From: Takakia lepidozioides
Lineage: Eukaryota; Streptophyta; Takakiopsida; Takakiales; Takakiaceae
Direction of reading: 5' to 3'
DNA: 64,000 bases
Assembly (NCBI GenBank): GCA_030704615.1
Contig: CM060734.1
Location: forward strand, 27,420,042 to 27,484,041
Shown here piece after piece: positions 42,104-50,481 of this stretch (its first letter is position 1; the number at the start of each line of letters is the position of its first letter). The position numbers were made by a program, and so were the translations under genes. The notes below the pieces were generated by a model. It was not told the DNA's origin. It made no database searches and saw only the letters and a list, made by a program, of their open reading frames with translations.

Positions 42104-45100
42104 TTGAGTGTCAACACGGAGGTGCCACTAGTTGCTGGGGACAGTGCCGGTTCGAGCACTAGCGATACTAGTGGGTACACGAGACGAGGTGTGCGGTTTA
42201 GGCCACCTTCACCTCCTGTGTCTTCCACGGAAGGTTCTGATTCGGATTGTGAATCAGGAGGACTCATACCGGCGGTGCAAGTTGTTTCTTTGCCATTGTT
42301 GTGGGACACAATGGAGGAGATGTATGGAGCTACCAAGGGGCCACGAAGGTACTCTGGGGCGGTGGGCACCATCGAGTTGGATGATTTTATCCAAGAGTTT
42401 GATAGTTGGTGTGATTTGCAGCAAATGCGCAATCCACAACTATTTACGCCTTTCATGGCATGGAAGGGGCTGTTTCAGCACCTTGAGGGGCCGCCTATGG
42501 ATGATTACCATGAGTTCAGGCGGGGGCATGAGGTTGAGATCGAGGAGTGGAGGATGTACTGGTCACCCGACTATGTCTCCATCACTAGGGGCACTAGAGC
42601 CACGAGGGCAGTGGCTACACCTGCCGCTGCACCGGCAGCTTCAGCAAGCAGCAGTGGGACTGGTGGTACAGTAGCTACGACGTCCACCCAAGCCACTACC
42701 GCACCAGCACTAGCACCCGTGCCTGCCTTCAACCCTGTTGTGGAGTTCTTCGAAGAGTTGAGAGGGAACTACCAAGGGGTGAGGACAGAGAAGTTGCGGA
42801 GCTTGCAAGAGTTCCAACGGAAGCCGACCGAGAGCTTGAGGGAGGCTTTCACTCGCATGAGGCGCTTGATAAATGTAACCCAAGGGGTTACGGAAGCTCA
42901 GGCAGTCCAATTCTGGTATGGGATATTGGACAAGGAGCTGAGGAGAAGGGTGCGGGATGCAACTCTCCTACAAGCGGCCCAACCCACCTTAGCAAATGTG
43001 TTTTTGCTGGCAGAGCGGATAGAGCTCAACATGGTGGAGGAACGAGTGGTCATGGTGGGATTTGCTAAGGAGACACCACGGGGTAGTGGTGCTCCTAGCC
43101 AACCACTACCTCAACGTGCTCAAGGCAACAAGGGGGCTCAGGTGAAGCTCAGGGAAGGGCAGAGAGGACCTCAGATGCAGGGGTCTCTCCCTTCATTTGC
43201 TGGCCAACAACGGGCGGATGTGGTGTGCTGGACATGTGGAGGACCCCATGTCAAGAAGGATTGTCCAGAGGGAGGCAAAGGGCCGGCACATGCACAGCCT
43301 GCACAGTTACAGTGTGGGCATTGTGGCAAACACGGGCATGGAGAGGCTCAGTGTTATGGTTTGCATCCTGAGTTGCGCCCAGGCCAGTTCCAAGGGAACA
43401 ATGGTGGCCGGGGGCGAGGTGGAGCAGCCCAGAGGGGACGAGGTGGCCAGCCACGAGGCCAAGGGCAAGCTCAACGTGGCCAAGGACGCGGAGGTCAGGG
43501 TGTTGACCAAGGCATGGCCAACCGGCTTCAGCAGCTAGAGCAGAGGCTCGCTGCCATGGCTACAGCTCAGGTGGTACCGGCTCTAAGGCCGGATGGTCCA
43601 CCTCCTGCTCCTGAGGGAGGAGATATGGGAGGCATGGGATTCATGTGTGGAGCAGCACTACCACTAGTGCAGGTGGAGTCTGCTGCAGCCGTGACTCGAG
43701 GAGCAGCACGAGTTCCTGAGCCACGAGGTGCAGAGGTGGAGTTGGATCCACAGCGTGGGGAGGCAAGCCGTCAGGCTAGGCTTCCTCAGTCATTCACATT
43801 GGCGGAGACAGTGTCGACGCCATCCATGGCACCTAGTTCTCGCCCGACTGTTACCGAGGCGGAGGTTACTATGCCATTGGGGAGAGCTACACGGGTAGCA
43901 CCACTACCTAGTGTTGCCAAGGCTACGGCAGCTAGTGTGCTGCTAGGAGCGGCCACATCTGTGTGCCAGGCTCCATTGTTCTCGGCTACCATGATTGCGA
44001 CGCCGGGGGTAAGACCAGCTGAGGTGTTCAGGCTGGCAGCTACACTCTGTGAGAGTGGGGAGGTTACTTCATCTTCTGCGGAGATAGTAGGAGGTGTAGT
44101 GCCGGAGGGATCCTCGGATTTGAGGGTCAAGACTGCCACGGCGGCGCCATGGCAAGCTGCAGCTGCCAGGTTGATGGAGCTGCCAGCTAGGCCAGCCATT
44201 GAGCGCGCCATGGTGACACCTGGAGTTGTCATGTTAGACAACCAGGATGGCATTTTCTGTTTGAGTGGACCGGCAGGCAAGAGGTACCGGCCACTGCGGG
44301 TCTTGTTGGACTCGGGAGCTCAGCCATTGATGCTGGGCAGAGCTGCTATTGCAGGCTTGGGCCTCACGGAGGCGGATATGGAGCCTTGTCCTTTCCAGAT
44401 ACAGACGTCTCTGGGAGGATCGGAGCAGGCTCGGGGCATGACACGGCGTGAGTTGGCTATCAGACTACGGCCGGATCACCCTACAGATGGCTCAGTGATG
44501 CGAGCCAAGGCCATTGTGACAGACGCAGTCTCATACGATGTCCTGGTTGGTGGGGCAGTGTTGTACCCCATGGGCTTCACCCTGGATTTTTGGGAGGAGT
44601 CAGCTTCCTATAGGCCTGCATGGCAGTCAGGGGAGGGCCGGCGTGTGCAGCTCCCTGTGACGTTCATAGGAGGAGTTGCGGTTGCCCAGCGAGGCAAGAT
44701 GCCGACACTAGCAGCATTCACAACGGCAGTGAGTTGGCCTAGAGAGTTGCTTGAGGGCAATGCTCATTCAGAGGATGTACCACCTCCAGGAGAGCAGGAT
44801 GACATGTATGGTATGGCGGAGTTGCCTACCATGGTTGCTCAGACTCCATTGTGGGGCACGAGCAAGGATTTGCAGCGGGATGCTGATCGACGGGTGCAAC
44901 AAGCCTGGGTGGAGGCTTTTGTACCGTCAGGAGAGGAGGAGAGTGTGGGGATTGCACCAGGACCACCTCAATTGTCTCCATTGGACACCACACCTATTGT
45001 GTGGCAGTATCCGGATGAAGGCATTTGTCTTCTGGACTTGTTTGGCGGGATCAGCACCGGATTGGCTGCTGTGTTACAAGCAGGTGTACGAGTTCGGCGT

Positions 45101-46270
45101 TACCTGTATGTGGAGAGGGATGAGACTGCACGACGCGTTTCACTTCGCCATGTTGCTCAGTTGGTGCAGCGGTACCCTGAGTTGTTGTCGGTGTCTGCAA
45201 TTCGTGGATATCAGCAGGCCTTGCCAGCAGACATTTCGTTGCTGGGGGCGCAGGATTTGGAGCGGGTTGGCTCCATTGATCTGGTAGTGGCAGGTTGGCC
45301 CTGCCAAGGGCATTCATCAGCCGGGCATGGCAATGGATTGCGAGACTCGAGGTCGGGTCTGTTTTGGGAGATGGTGCGGGTTTTGCGCCACTTGCAGCTT
45401 CATCAAGCTGTATCTCCAGCATACATCTTGGAGAATGTGCCACTGATGGGCGATTCTCGGGCCAGGGTGATGGCCAGTGTGCATCAAGTCCGGTCGTGGC
45501 TTGGGTCAGCAGTGTTGCTAGATGCAGCTACAGTGGGGTCACGGGCTCATCGTCCACGGCTATGGTGGACTAACTTGATGCCACCCGCACTGCTCAAGCG
45601 TGCATTTGATGGGGTGCAGCGGCCAGCACATCTCACAGTGGATAACATTCTGGACACAGGGAGGCAGTCTCAGCGTGTGAGACACGATGACCGTTCGCCT
45701 TTGGCAGTGGTCAACAAGGTGGGTCAACCACGAGCAGCATTACCTACACTGCTCAGCTTCCCAGGATCGCATGCTTTCCGGGATAGTGGACCTGGCCTCC
45801 TGTGGGATGCTCAGTTGCAGCAGTTAGTGGAGCCTAATGCTGACGAGCGTGAGCGGGCAATGGGTTTTACCACTGGTACCACGGCGGTGTCGTCTCTTTC
45901 TGAGGCATCACGTCGTCAAGTGTTGGGGCAAGCAATGGATCTCAATTGCTTGACCTGGATTATCAGCTTGGCTCTGGCTGAGCAACGCAGAGTGCGGAGT
46001 ACACTTCCCTCAATGGTCTCTCTGCCTACCGAGACGGTACAAGCAGTGAGTGGGGGCGAGCATGTGAGGACCACGGGGTGCATGCATCCATGGCACACGT
46101 GGGAGGTGCTCGAGGTTCAGAGGGAGTTGGCAGCCAAGGCGGCTGTGATAGATGAGGTTGGGGATTCTTCTCGGGTTGAGGAGGTCCTCAATGATGAGAT
46201 GATGGGGCAGGATGAGGTCTTGTCATTGACTGAGCAGGCAGGGAGTACTGCTCAAGAGGTTGCAGCATAG
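42104..46270 (+). CDS. Gag-protease-DNMT3-like cytosine methyltransferase polyprotein
   Basis: Open for 1388 codons from TTG 42104; the first in-frame ATG is 42311 (MEEMYG, codon 70), so the start is uncertain. Order: Gag core (about 200-310, FQRKPTESLREAFTRMRRL); knuckles CWTCGGPHVKKDC (375) and CGHCGKHGHGEAQC (404); an RGG-rich stretch (about 430-470); aspartic protease with LLDSGAQP (Asp736) and YDVLVGG; then a C5-methyltransferase at about 973-1300. The methyltransferase motifs are complete: I, DLFGGISTG (978); IV, GWPCQGHS with catalytic Cys1067; VI, ILENV (Glu1110); VIII, HRPRLWW (1149); IX/X, ERERAMGF (1250) and RQVLGQAMD (1270). ENV, HRxRxWW and the short target-recognition region resemble DNMT3. 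It should methylate cytosine in DNA, perhaps the element's own cDNA. It ends at UAG followed by CAA-CCA, with RT in the same frame. Confidence 0.92.
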   Translation: MSVNTEVPLVAGDSAGSSTSDTSGYTRRGVRFRPPSPPVSSTEGSDSDCESGGLIPAVQVVSLPLLWDTMEEMYGATKGPRRYSGAVGTIELDDFIQEFDSWCDLQQMRNPQLFTPFMAWKGLFQHLEGPPMDDYHEFRRGHEVEIEEWRMYWSPDYVSITRGTRATRAVATPAAAPAASASSSGTGGTVATTSTQATTAPALAPVPAFNPVVEFFEELRGNYQGVRTEKLRSLQEFQRKPTESLREAFTRMRRLINVTQGVTEAQAVQFWYGILDKELRRRVRDATLLQAAQPTLANVFLLAERIELNMVEERVVMVGFAKETPRGSGAPSQPLPQRAQGNKGAQVKLREGQRGPQMQGSLPSFAGQQRADVVCWTCGGPHVKKDCPEGGKGPAHAQPAQLQCGHCGKHGHGEAQCYGLHPELRPGQFQGNNGGRGRGGAAQRGRGGQPRGQGQAQRGQGRGGQGVDQGMANRLQQLEQRLAAMATAQVVPALRPDGPPPAPEGGDMGGMGFMCGAALPLVQVESAAAVTRGAARVPEPRGAEVELDPQRGEASRQARLPQSFTLAETVSTPSMAPSSRPTVTEAEVTMPLGRATRVAPLPSVAKATAASVLLGAATSVCQAPLFSATMIATPGVRPAEVFRLAATLCESGEVTSSSAEIVGGVVPEGSSDLRVKTATAAPWQAAAARLMELPARPAIERAMVTPGVVMLDNQDGIFCLSGPAGKRYRPLRVLLDSGAQPLMLGRAAIAGLGLTEADMEPCPFQIQTSLGGSEQARGMTRRELAIRLRPDHPTDGSVMRAKAIVTDAVSYDVLVGGAVLYPMGFTLDFWEESASYRPAWQSGEGRRVQLPVTFIGGVAVAQRGKMPTLAAFTTAVSWPRELLEGNAHSEDVPPPGEQDDMYGMAELPTMVAQTPLWGTSKDLQRDADRRVQQAWVEAFVPSGEEESVGIAPGPPQLSPLDTTPIVWQYPDEGICLLDLFGGISTGLAAVLQAGVRVRRYLYVERDETARRVSLRHVAQLVQRYPELLSVSAIRGYQQALPADISLLGAQDLERVGSIDLVVAGWPCQGHSSAGHGNGLRDSRSGLFWEMVRVLRHLQLHQAVSPAYILENVPLMGDSRARVMASVHQVRSWLGSAVLLDAATVGSRAHRPRLWWTNLMPPALLKRAFDGVQRPAHLTVDNILDTGRQSQRVRHDDRSPLAVVNKVGQPRAALPTLLSFPGSHAFRDSGPGLLWDAQLQQLVEPNADERERAMGFTTGTTAVSSLSEASRRQVLGQAMDLNCLTWIISLALAEQRRVRSTLPSMVSLPTETVQAVSGGEHVRTTGCMHPWHTWEVLEVQRELAAKAAVIDEVGDSSRVEEVLNDEMMGQDEVLSLTEQAGSTAQEVAA

Positions 46271-46276
46271 CAACCA
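46268..46276 (+). promoter_or_regulatory. candidate stop-codon readthrough site TAG-CAA-CCA
   Basis: The stop of the DNMT frame is followed by CAA CCA, fitting the CAR-YYA context of leaky UAG codons in plant viruses. The frame continues open for 225 codons into RT. Readthrough would give a Gag-PR-DNMT-Pol fusion at low level. Confidence 0.6.
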
Positions 46277-47027
46277 CGGGACGCGTCCTCTACCTCTAAG
46301 CCCACTGGACTTAAGGTTGTAGTTACGGAGGACAATTGGGAGCCTGACATTGGACCCATTGTCACCGGAGGAGAGAGACGACGTATACGGCGGTTCCTGA
46401 GGGCTTACAGGAATTGCTTTGCCTTCAGTTTGAAGGACTTGGGAGCACTGAAGGGTCAAGAGATCCGTATTGAGTTGGCCACTGACACGCCAATCTTTCG
46501 GAGACCCTATAGATACAGTGACATGGAGAGGTCTTTGATTCAGATGAGGACTCAAGATCTCTGGGAGGCAGGTTTGGTGGAGCTCTCTGGTGGAGAGTAT
46601 GCTTCAGCCACAGTGATGCCAGCCAAGAAGGATGTCTATGGCAATTGGACGGAGAGACGTATGTGCGGTGATTACCGGCCTGTAAATCGTCAGACCAAGT
46701 CCGATAAGTATGCCATGCCAACACCAGAGGAGATCTTTGATGCCATCGGGCATGCTAAGGCCTTTAGCACTTTGGATTTACGATCCGGATATCACCAGTT
46801 GCCAATCAAGGAGGCGGACAAGCAGAAGACGGCATTCTGGGGGATCAATGAGCACGGCAAGATTGCCTATACCAGTGGCGGTTCTTACCATTTGGGCTTA
46901 AGAATGCTCCTGCAGAGTTTCAGAGAGTCATGGATAGGATTCTAGCAGGGGTGGACTTTGCTCGGTGCTACATAGATGACATCATCATCTTTAGTGTTAC
47001 GATGGAGGAGCATGAGAGACACCTTCA
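46271..47027 (+). pseudogene. pol: reverse transcriptase of the DNMT element (one or two frameshifts)
   Basis: In frame with the DNMT ORF: KVVVTEDNWEPDIG, ELATDTPIFRRPYRYS, ERRMCGDYRPVNRQTKSDKY and AFSTLDLRSGYHQLPI (palm motif A Asp). Near 46870 one base is lost or gained; the next frame gives QWRFLPFGLKNAPAEFQRVM and YIDDIIIFS (catalytic YIDD at 46969). A second change lies near 47025 before the thumb. RT makes the cDNA. With young, near-identical LTRs these indels could be consensus errors rather than decay. Confidence 0.85.
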
Positions 47028-48113
47028 GTGGTATTGGAGCGCTTGAGAGCGCACGGATTGAAGTTGCATCCGGGGAAGTGCAAGTTTTTCCACAACCAGA
47101 TTGAGTATCTGGGTCACATGATATATCCTGGAGGATTGGGGGTACAGCAAACTAAGGTAGAGGCCATTGCACAAATTCCACGCCCCACGGATGTGAGCCG
47201 AGTTCGAGCTTTCATGGGGTTGGCAAACTATTATAGACGGTTTGTCAAGGGATTTAGTACCATTGCAAAGGCTCTAACCAAGCTGACCAAGGTGGACCAG
47301 GAGTGGCAGTGGGAAGATGAGCAGGAACGAGCTTTTCAAGAGCTCAAGGCGAGGTTGACCTCGGCGCCTATCTTGAGACGACCTATCAGGGGGCGTCCTT
47401 TTCAGCTGCATACGGATTGGAGCATGCTGGGGCTTGGAGCGGTGCTCACACAGGTGGATGATGAGGGAAGAGAGTTCGTAGTGGCTTACGCTAGCCGCTC
47501 GAACAACGCTGCAGAGGCTAAGTACAGCTCATATGAGGGAGAGTGCTTAGCTGCAGTGTGGGCCGTGGCACACTTCAGGTGCTATCTATACGGCAATCTT
47601 TTCACCCTTGTCACGGATCACCAGCCACTCAAGTGGTTGATGGAGTCAGACAAGCTTACGGGGAAGCTTGCACGGTGGGCACTTATACTCCAGGAGTATG
47701 ACTTTCAGGTTGTGCATCGACCGGGTTTGGTCAATCGGGATGCGGATGGATTGAGTCGCAATCCATGCATGAGCCAGCAGGATGACACTGGAGCTCGGTG
47801 GCATGGTGAGACGGACGAGGAGATGGTGCCGGGATGGCACGCATCTGCATTTTTGTGTATCTTGGCATCGGGAGGTCAGATTGGACCTACAACAGGGATG
47901 ACTGTAGACGGAGTGTCTGAGGACCCTGAGGCTAGTGATGAGCTAGGTGGTGCCAGAGATATACATGAGGATTCGGCTGTGTTGGACTACCTCCGCACGG
48001 GAGACACGGCAGCCATTGTGACTGCCAGGGAGAGGGATCGGATCCTGCAACGAGCCAAGAGGTTCAAGTGGGAGGGGATACACCTACTTGAGTGTGGGAG
48101 GATGGTCGGGTGA
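47028..48113 (+). CDS. pol: RT thumb, RNase H and linker of the DNMT element
   Basis: A 361-codon frame whose first codon is GTG after the frameshift. LKLHPGKCKFFHNQIEYLGH is the RT thumb/connection and VRAFMGLANYYRRFVKGFS follows. RNase H has FQLHTDWSMLGLGAVL (Asp), YSSYEGECLAAVWAV (Glu) and LVTDHQPLKWLM (Asp), then ALILQEYDFQVVHRPG and DADGLSRNP. The linker to integrase (about 250-361) is acidic and unconserved. Degrades the RNA strand during reverse transcription. Confidence 0.85.
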   Translation: MVLERLRAHGLKLHPGKCKFFHNQIEYLGHMIYPGGLGVQQTKVEAIAQIPRPTDVSRVRAFMGLANYYRRFVKGFSTIAKALTKLTKVDQEWQWEDEQERAFQELKARLTSAPILRRPIRGRPFQLHTDWSMLGLGAVLTQVDDEGREFVVAYASRSNNAAEAKYSSYEGECLAAVWAVAHFRCYLYGNLFTLVTDHQPLKWLMESDKLTGKLARWALILQEYDFQVVHRPGLVNRDADGLSRNPCMSQQDDTGARWHGETDEEMVPGWHASAFLCILASGGQIGPTTGMTVDGVSEDPEASDELGGARDIHEDSAVLDYLRTGDTAAIVTARERDRILQRAKRFKWEGIHLLECGRMVG

Positions 48114-49140
48114 GGATTGTGCCTCACCCCACACAGCGTGCACGGTTAGTGCGGCATGCCCATGAGGAGTTGGGGCATTTTGGAGTGCGACGCACTCACA
48201 GTTTACTGCAGGGGCAGTATTGGTGGCGTGGTATGCATACAGAGGTGCAACAGTTTGTGGCTAGGTGCATGGTGTGTGACAGGGTGCGTGCTTCATTCAA
48301 CGCCCCTACACCACAGTTGCATCCTTTACCTATCATGGGATTGGGCTACAGGTGGAGTCTTGACTTCGCAGGACCGTTGCCACTGACTATGCGCCACCAC
48401 AGATATGTGTTGGTGATGGTGGAGCACTTCTCCAAGTGGATTGAGTTGGTTCCATTGCCTGACAAGGCTAGTGAGGGGGCTGCGTATGCATTCTTGGATC
48501 GTGTGCTTAGCCGATTTGGTGCTCCAGCTGAGGTACTCACGGACCAAGGGAGAGAGTTCTTGGGGGAGTTTCAGGCTTTGTGTGATAAAGCCTTGATAGA
48601 CCACCGCACCACTTCTCGGGATCATCCTGAGGCCGATGGCTTAGCAGAGAGAGTTGTTCAACGGTGAAGAGGGGTTTGCGCAAGTATGGCTTGCAGAAGG
48701 GACACCTAGGAGATTGGGATCTTCAGGTTCCTTGGTTAGCCATGGGCTACAGGTTCAGCAAACAACATCACTTGCCTCCTTCTCACCATATTTCCTTCTC
48801 TTTGGCCGAGAGCCGGATTTGCCTGCAGCATTCGTAGGGACACTGCTCAAGTCCTTAACCTTGACGATCCGGACGTGTGGGTACGTGCATGTGATCAGCG
48901 TGCAGAGTTGTTCAAGAAAGTCATGCCCATGGCTTTTGAGAACCTTGCCATTGCACAGCACCGTGATACGTTGAGGTATGCCACTATACGTGGTGGAGGA
49001 TATCGTCCTGGGGTTCGGAGGTTTAGCCCTGGTGACTATGTTTATTTGCAGCAGACTGCTCCTACGACTCTGGATGTTACTGCAGGGCGTGTTATTCTGA
49101 GGGTTCGAGAGGTGTTGCCCTCAGGGTCCTGATCTTAGAG
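48092..49140 (+). pseudogene. pol: integrase of the DNMT element (frame-shifted)
   Basis: The first frame (48092-48667) has the HHCC domain HAHEELGHFGVRRTHSLL ... CMVCDRV and core motifs WSLDFAGPLPL, EVLTDQGREF and DHPEADGLAERVV. One base is missing at about 48662 (GTTCAACGGTGAAG); then KRGLRKYGLQKGHLGDWD and SFSPYFLLFGREPDLP follow. 48875-49132 gives ALRYATIRGGGYRPG-like C-terminal sequence and FSPGDYVYLQQ. Another base is missing at about 49127 before VLILEGRDG. Joins element cDNA to host DNA; the tail continues into the PHD finger. Confidence 0.85.
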
Positions 49141-49398
49141 GGTCGGGATGGCATGACTTGGAAAGACCATGTGCGTAATTGTGCGCCATGTCACCTTCCC
49201 AATGTCGATGGCAGAGTTGACCCAAACTTGGCAGTGGTACCTGCAGGTTTGAGGTGCATGCTCTGTGGGTCTGCCAAAGGGGCAGCCACCATGCTGGTGT
49301 GTGATCGGTGCTCAAGGGGTTGGCATATGGGATGCTTGACACCACCTCTTGAGAAGGTTCCTGACGGAGATTGGTTGTGTCCACACTGCTTGGGATAG
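49141..49398 (+). CDS. PHD finger at the integrase C-terminus
   Basis: The frame contains MTWKDHVRNCAPCHLPNVDG followed by CMLC-x9-CDRC-x4-H-x2-C-CPHC, a complete C4HC3 PHD pattern (CDRCSRGWHMGC; DWLCPHC), and stops at 49398. PHD fingers read histone H3 tails (K4 or K9 states depending on type). It takes the position that a chromodomain has in chromoviruses, so it may steer integration. It is joined to integrase but for a single-base indel near 49127. Confidence 0.88.
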   Translation, partial: GRDGMTWKDHVRNCAPCHLPNVDGRVDPNLAVVPAGLRCMLCGSAKGAATMLVCDRCSRGWHMGCLTPPLEKVPDGDWLCPHCLG

Positions 49399-49647
49399 TG
49401 GCAGTGGACATGACTGGAGGCAGCTAACAAGACATGGGAGGCCAAGCTCATAGGAGTCAATACATGAGATCCCAAGCTCAAGTTCACAGGTTGCAAGACG
49501 GCGACTAACGATGGGGCAACTCTTGCACCCGGCCTCTTGATCTATCGAGTTTGACTGTAGTAGGGATAGTGGTGGAGGACTTAGTGAGGCTATGGTCACT
49601 ATCACATCTTGTGGCTACCTGGACTTAGAGGGACCTAAGCACCAGCT
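49399..49647 (+). other. 3' untranslated region of the DNMT element
   Basis: Non-coding sequence between the PHD stop and the polypurine tract; nothing else seen. Confidence 0.5.
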
Positions 49648-49658
49648 AGGGGGGCGAT
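49648..49658 (+). promoter_or_regulatory. polypurine tract
   Basis: AGGGGGGCGAT lies directly before the LTR start TGTGTGGACTAG, the expected place of the plus-strand primer. It fixes the LTR 5' end at 49659. Confidence 0.75.
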
Positions 49659-50175
49659 TGTGTGGACTAGTGACTGCCATAGTGGGCAGCGTAGTGGCAG
49701 CCTAGTGACTGACTAGTTGTAGCCTAGTGGTTGGACTAGTGGCTGGACTAGTGGTAGACTAGTGGTATACTAGTGTGTGGTGTGCACATGTGTTGTGTGA
49801 TTTTGGACAGCGATGTAGTTGTGTAGCGATATGTATGCGCACGACAGCTGTCAAGTTATTTTACCACTAGTGTGAAACTAGCTAGGAAATAGCTAGTTTT
49901 TACATATTGATATTTGGGATTGGCCCAAGTGTCAATCCAGGGGTCAAGGCAGATTTAGGCCCTGGAGTGGTTATCTTCACGGCAAGCGCGGGAGGCTCAT
50001 CTTTCTCGAGTTGAGCCTCACCGCGCCTAGCTATGGCGCCGTAGTGTGGATTCCCCATGGCGTGGGGTGCACTTGGCTTGACTTGTATTTGAGTGATGAG
50101 GTTATATATGCATGAGTTTATGCTTCAGCTTTGTGAGCTCGCATGAGCTTGTGCTTGTATCCTTCCTCTTTATCA
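49659..50175 (+). mobile_element. full 3' LTR (A+B, 517 bp)
   Basis: Starts TGTGTGGACTAG after the PPT and ends CTCTTTATCA, the same end that abuts the PBS at the 5' side. Part A (49659-49846) is rich in CTAGTGG/ACTAGT repeats. The A/B joint holds the palindrome GACAGCTGTC (49843-49852). Confidence 0.85.
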
Positions 50176-50176
50176 T

Positions 50177-50364
50177 TGTGTGGACTAGTGACTGCCATAG
50201 TGGGCAGCGTAGTGGCAGCCTAGTGACTGACTAGTTGTAGCCTAGTGGTTGGACTAGTGGCTGGACTAGTGGTAGACTAGTGGTATACTAGTGTGTGGTG
50301 TGCACATGTGTTGTGTGGTTTTGGACAGCGATGTAGTTGTGTAGCGATATGTATGCGCACGACA
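50177..50364 (+). mobile_element. extra LTR part A at the 3' host junction
   Basis: Duplicate of 49659-49846 with one visible substitution (GTGTGGTTTTGG against GTGTGATTTTGG). It ends ...CGCACGACA, followed by host GAGCGTTC. It is the piece missing from the 5' LTR. Confidence 0.9.
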
Positions 50365-50481
50365 GAGCGTTCAGTGATTGCGGCACTGAAATTGACACCA
50401 TTTTTTATTGTCTTTGTTTGCTTGCGCGAGGAAGCGAATCATTCTTGACTTTGGCTTTGGTTGTGTCGTATGAATTTGCAG

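Larger units (their letters stand above)
38862..50364 (+). mobile_element. Ty3/gypsy retrotransposon encoding a DNMT3-like methyltransferase and a PHD finger
   Basis: An 11.5-kb element: partial LTR (B, 38862-39188), leader, gag-protease-DNMT frame, RT-RNase H-integrase-PHD, PPT, full LTR (A+B, 49659-50175), then an extra LTR part A (50177-50364). The two B parts look identical over 327 bp and the two A parts differ at one base, so insertion was recent. It lies in an intron of the methyltransferase-like gene. GAGC occurs at both host junctions (38858-38861 and 50365-50368). Genes and signals are listed separately. Confidence 0.9.

Noticed and set aside
38862-50364. Reading the LTR as TGTCAAG...CGACA (B+A) with a simple GAGC duplication
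   Set aside because: The outer ends look canonical, but the PBS abuts B and the PPT abuts A, so the LTR must be A+B; B+A would need an unrelated deletion and duplication.
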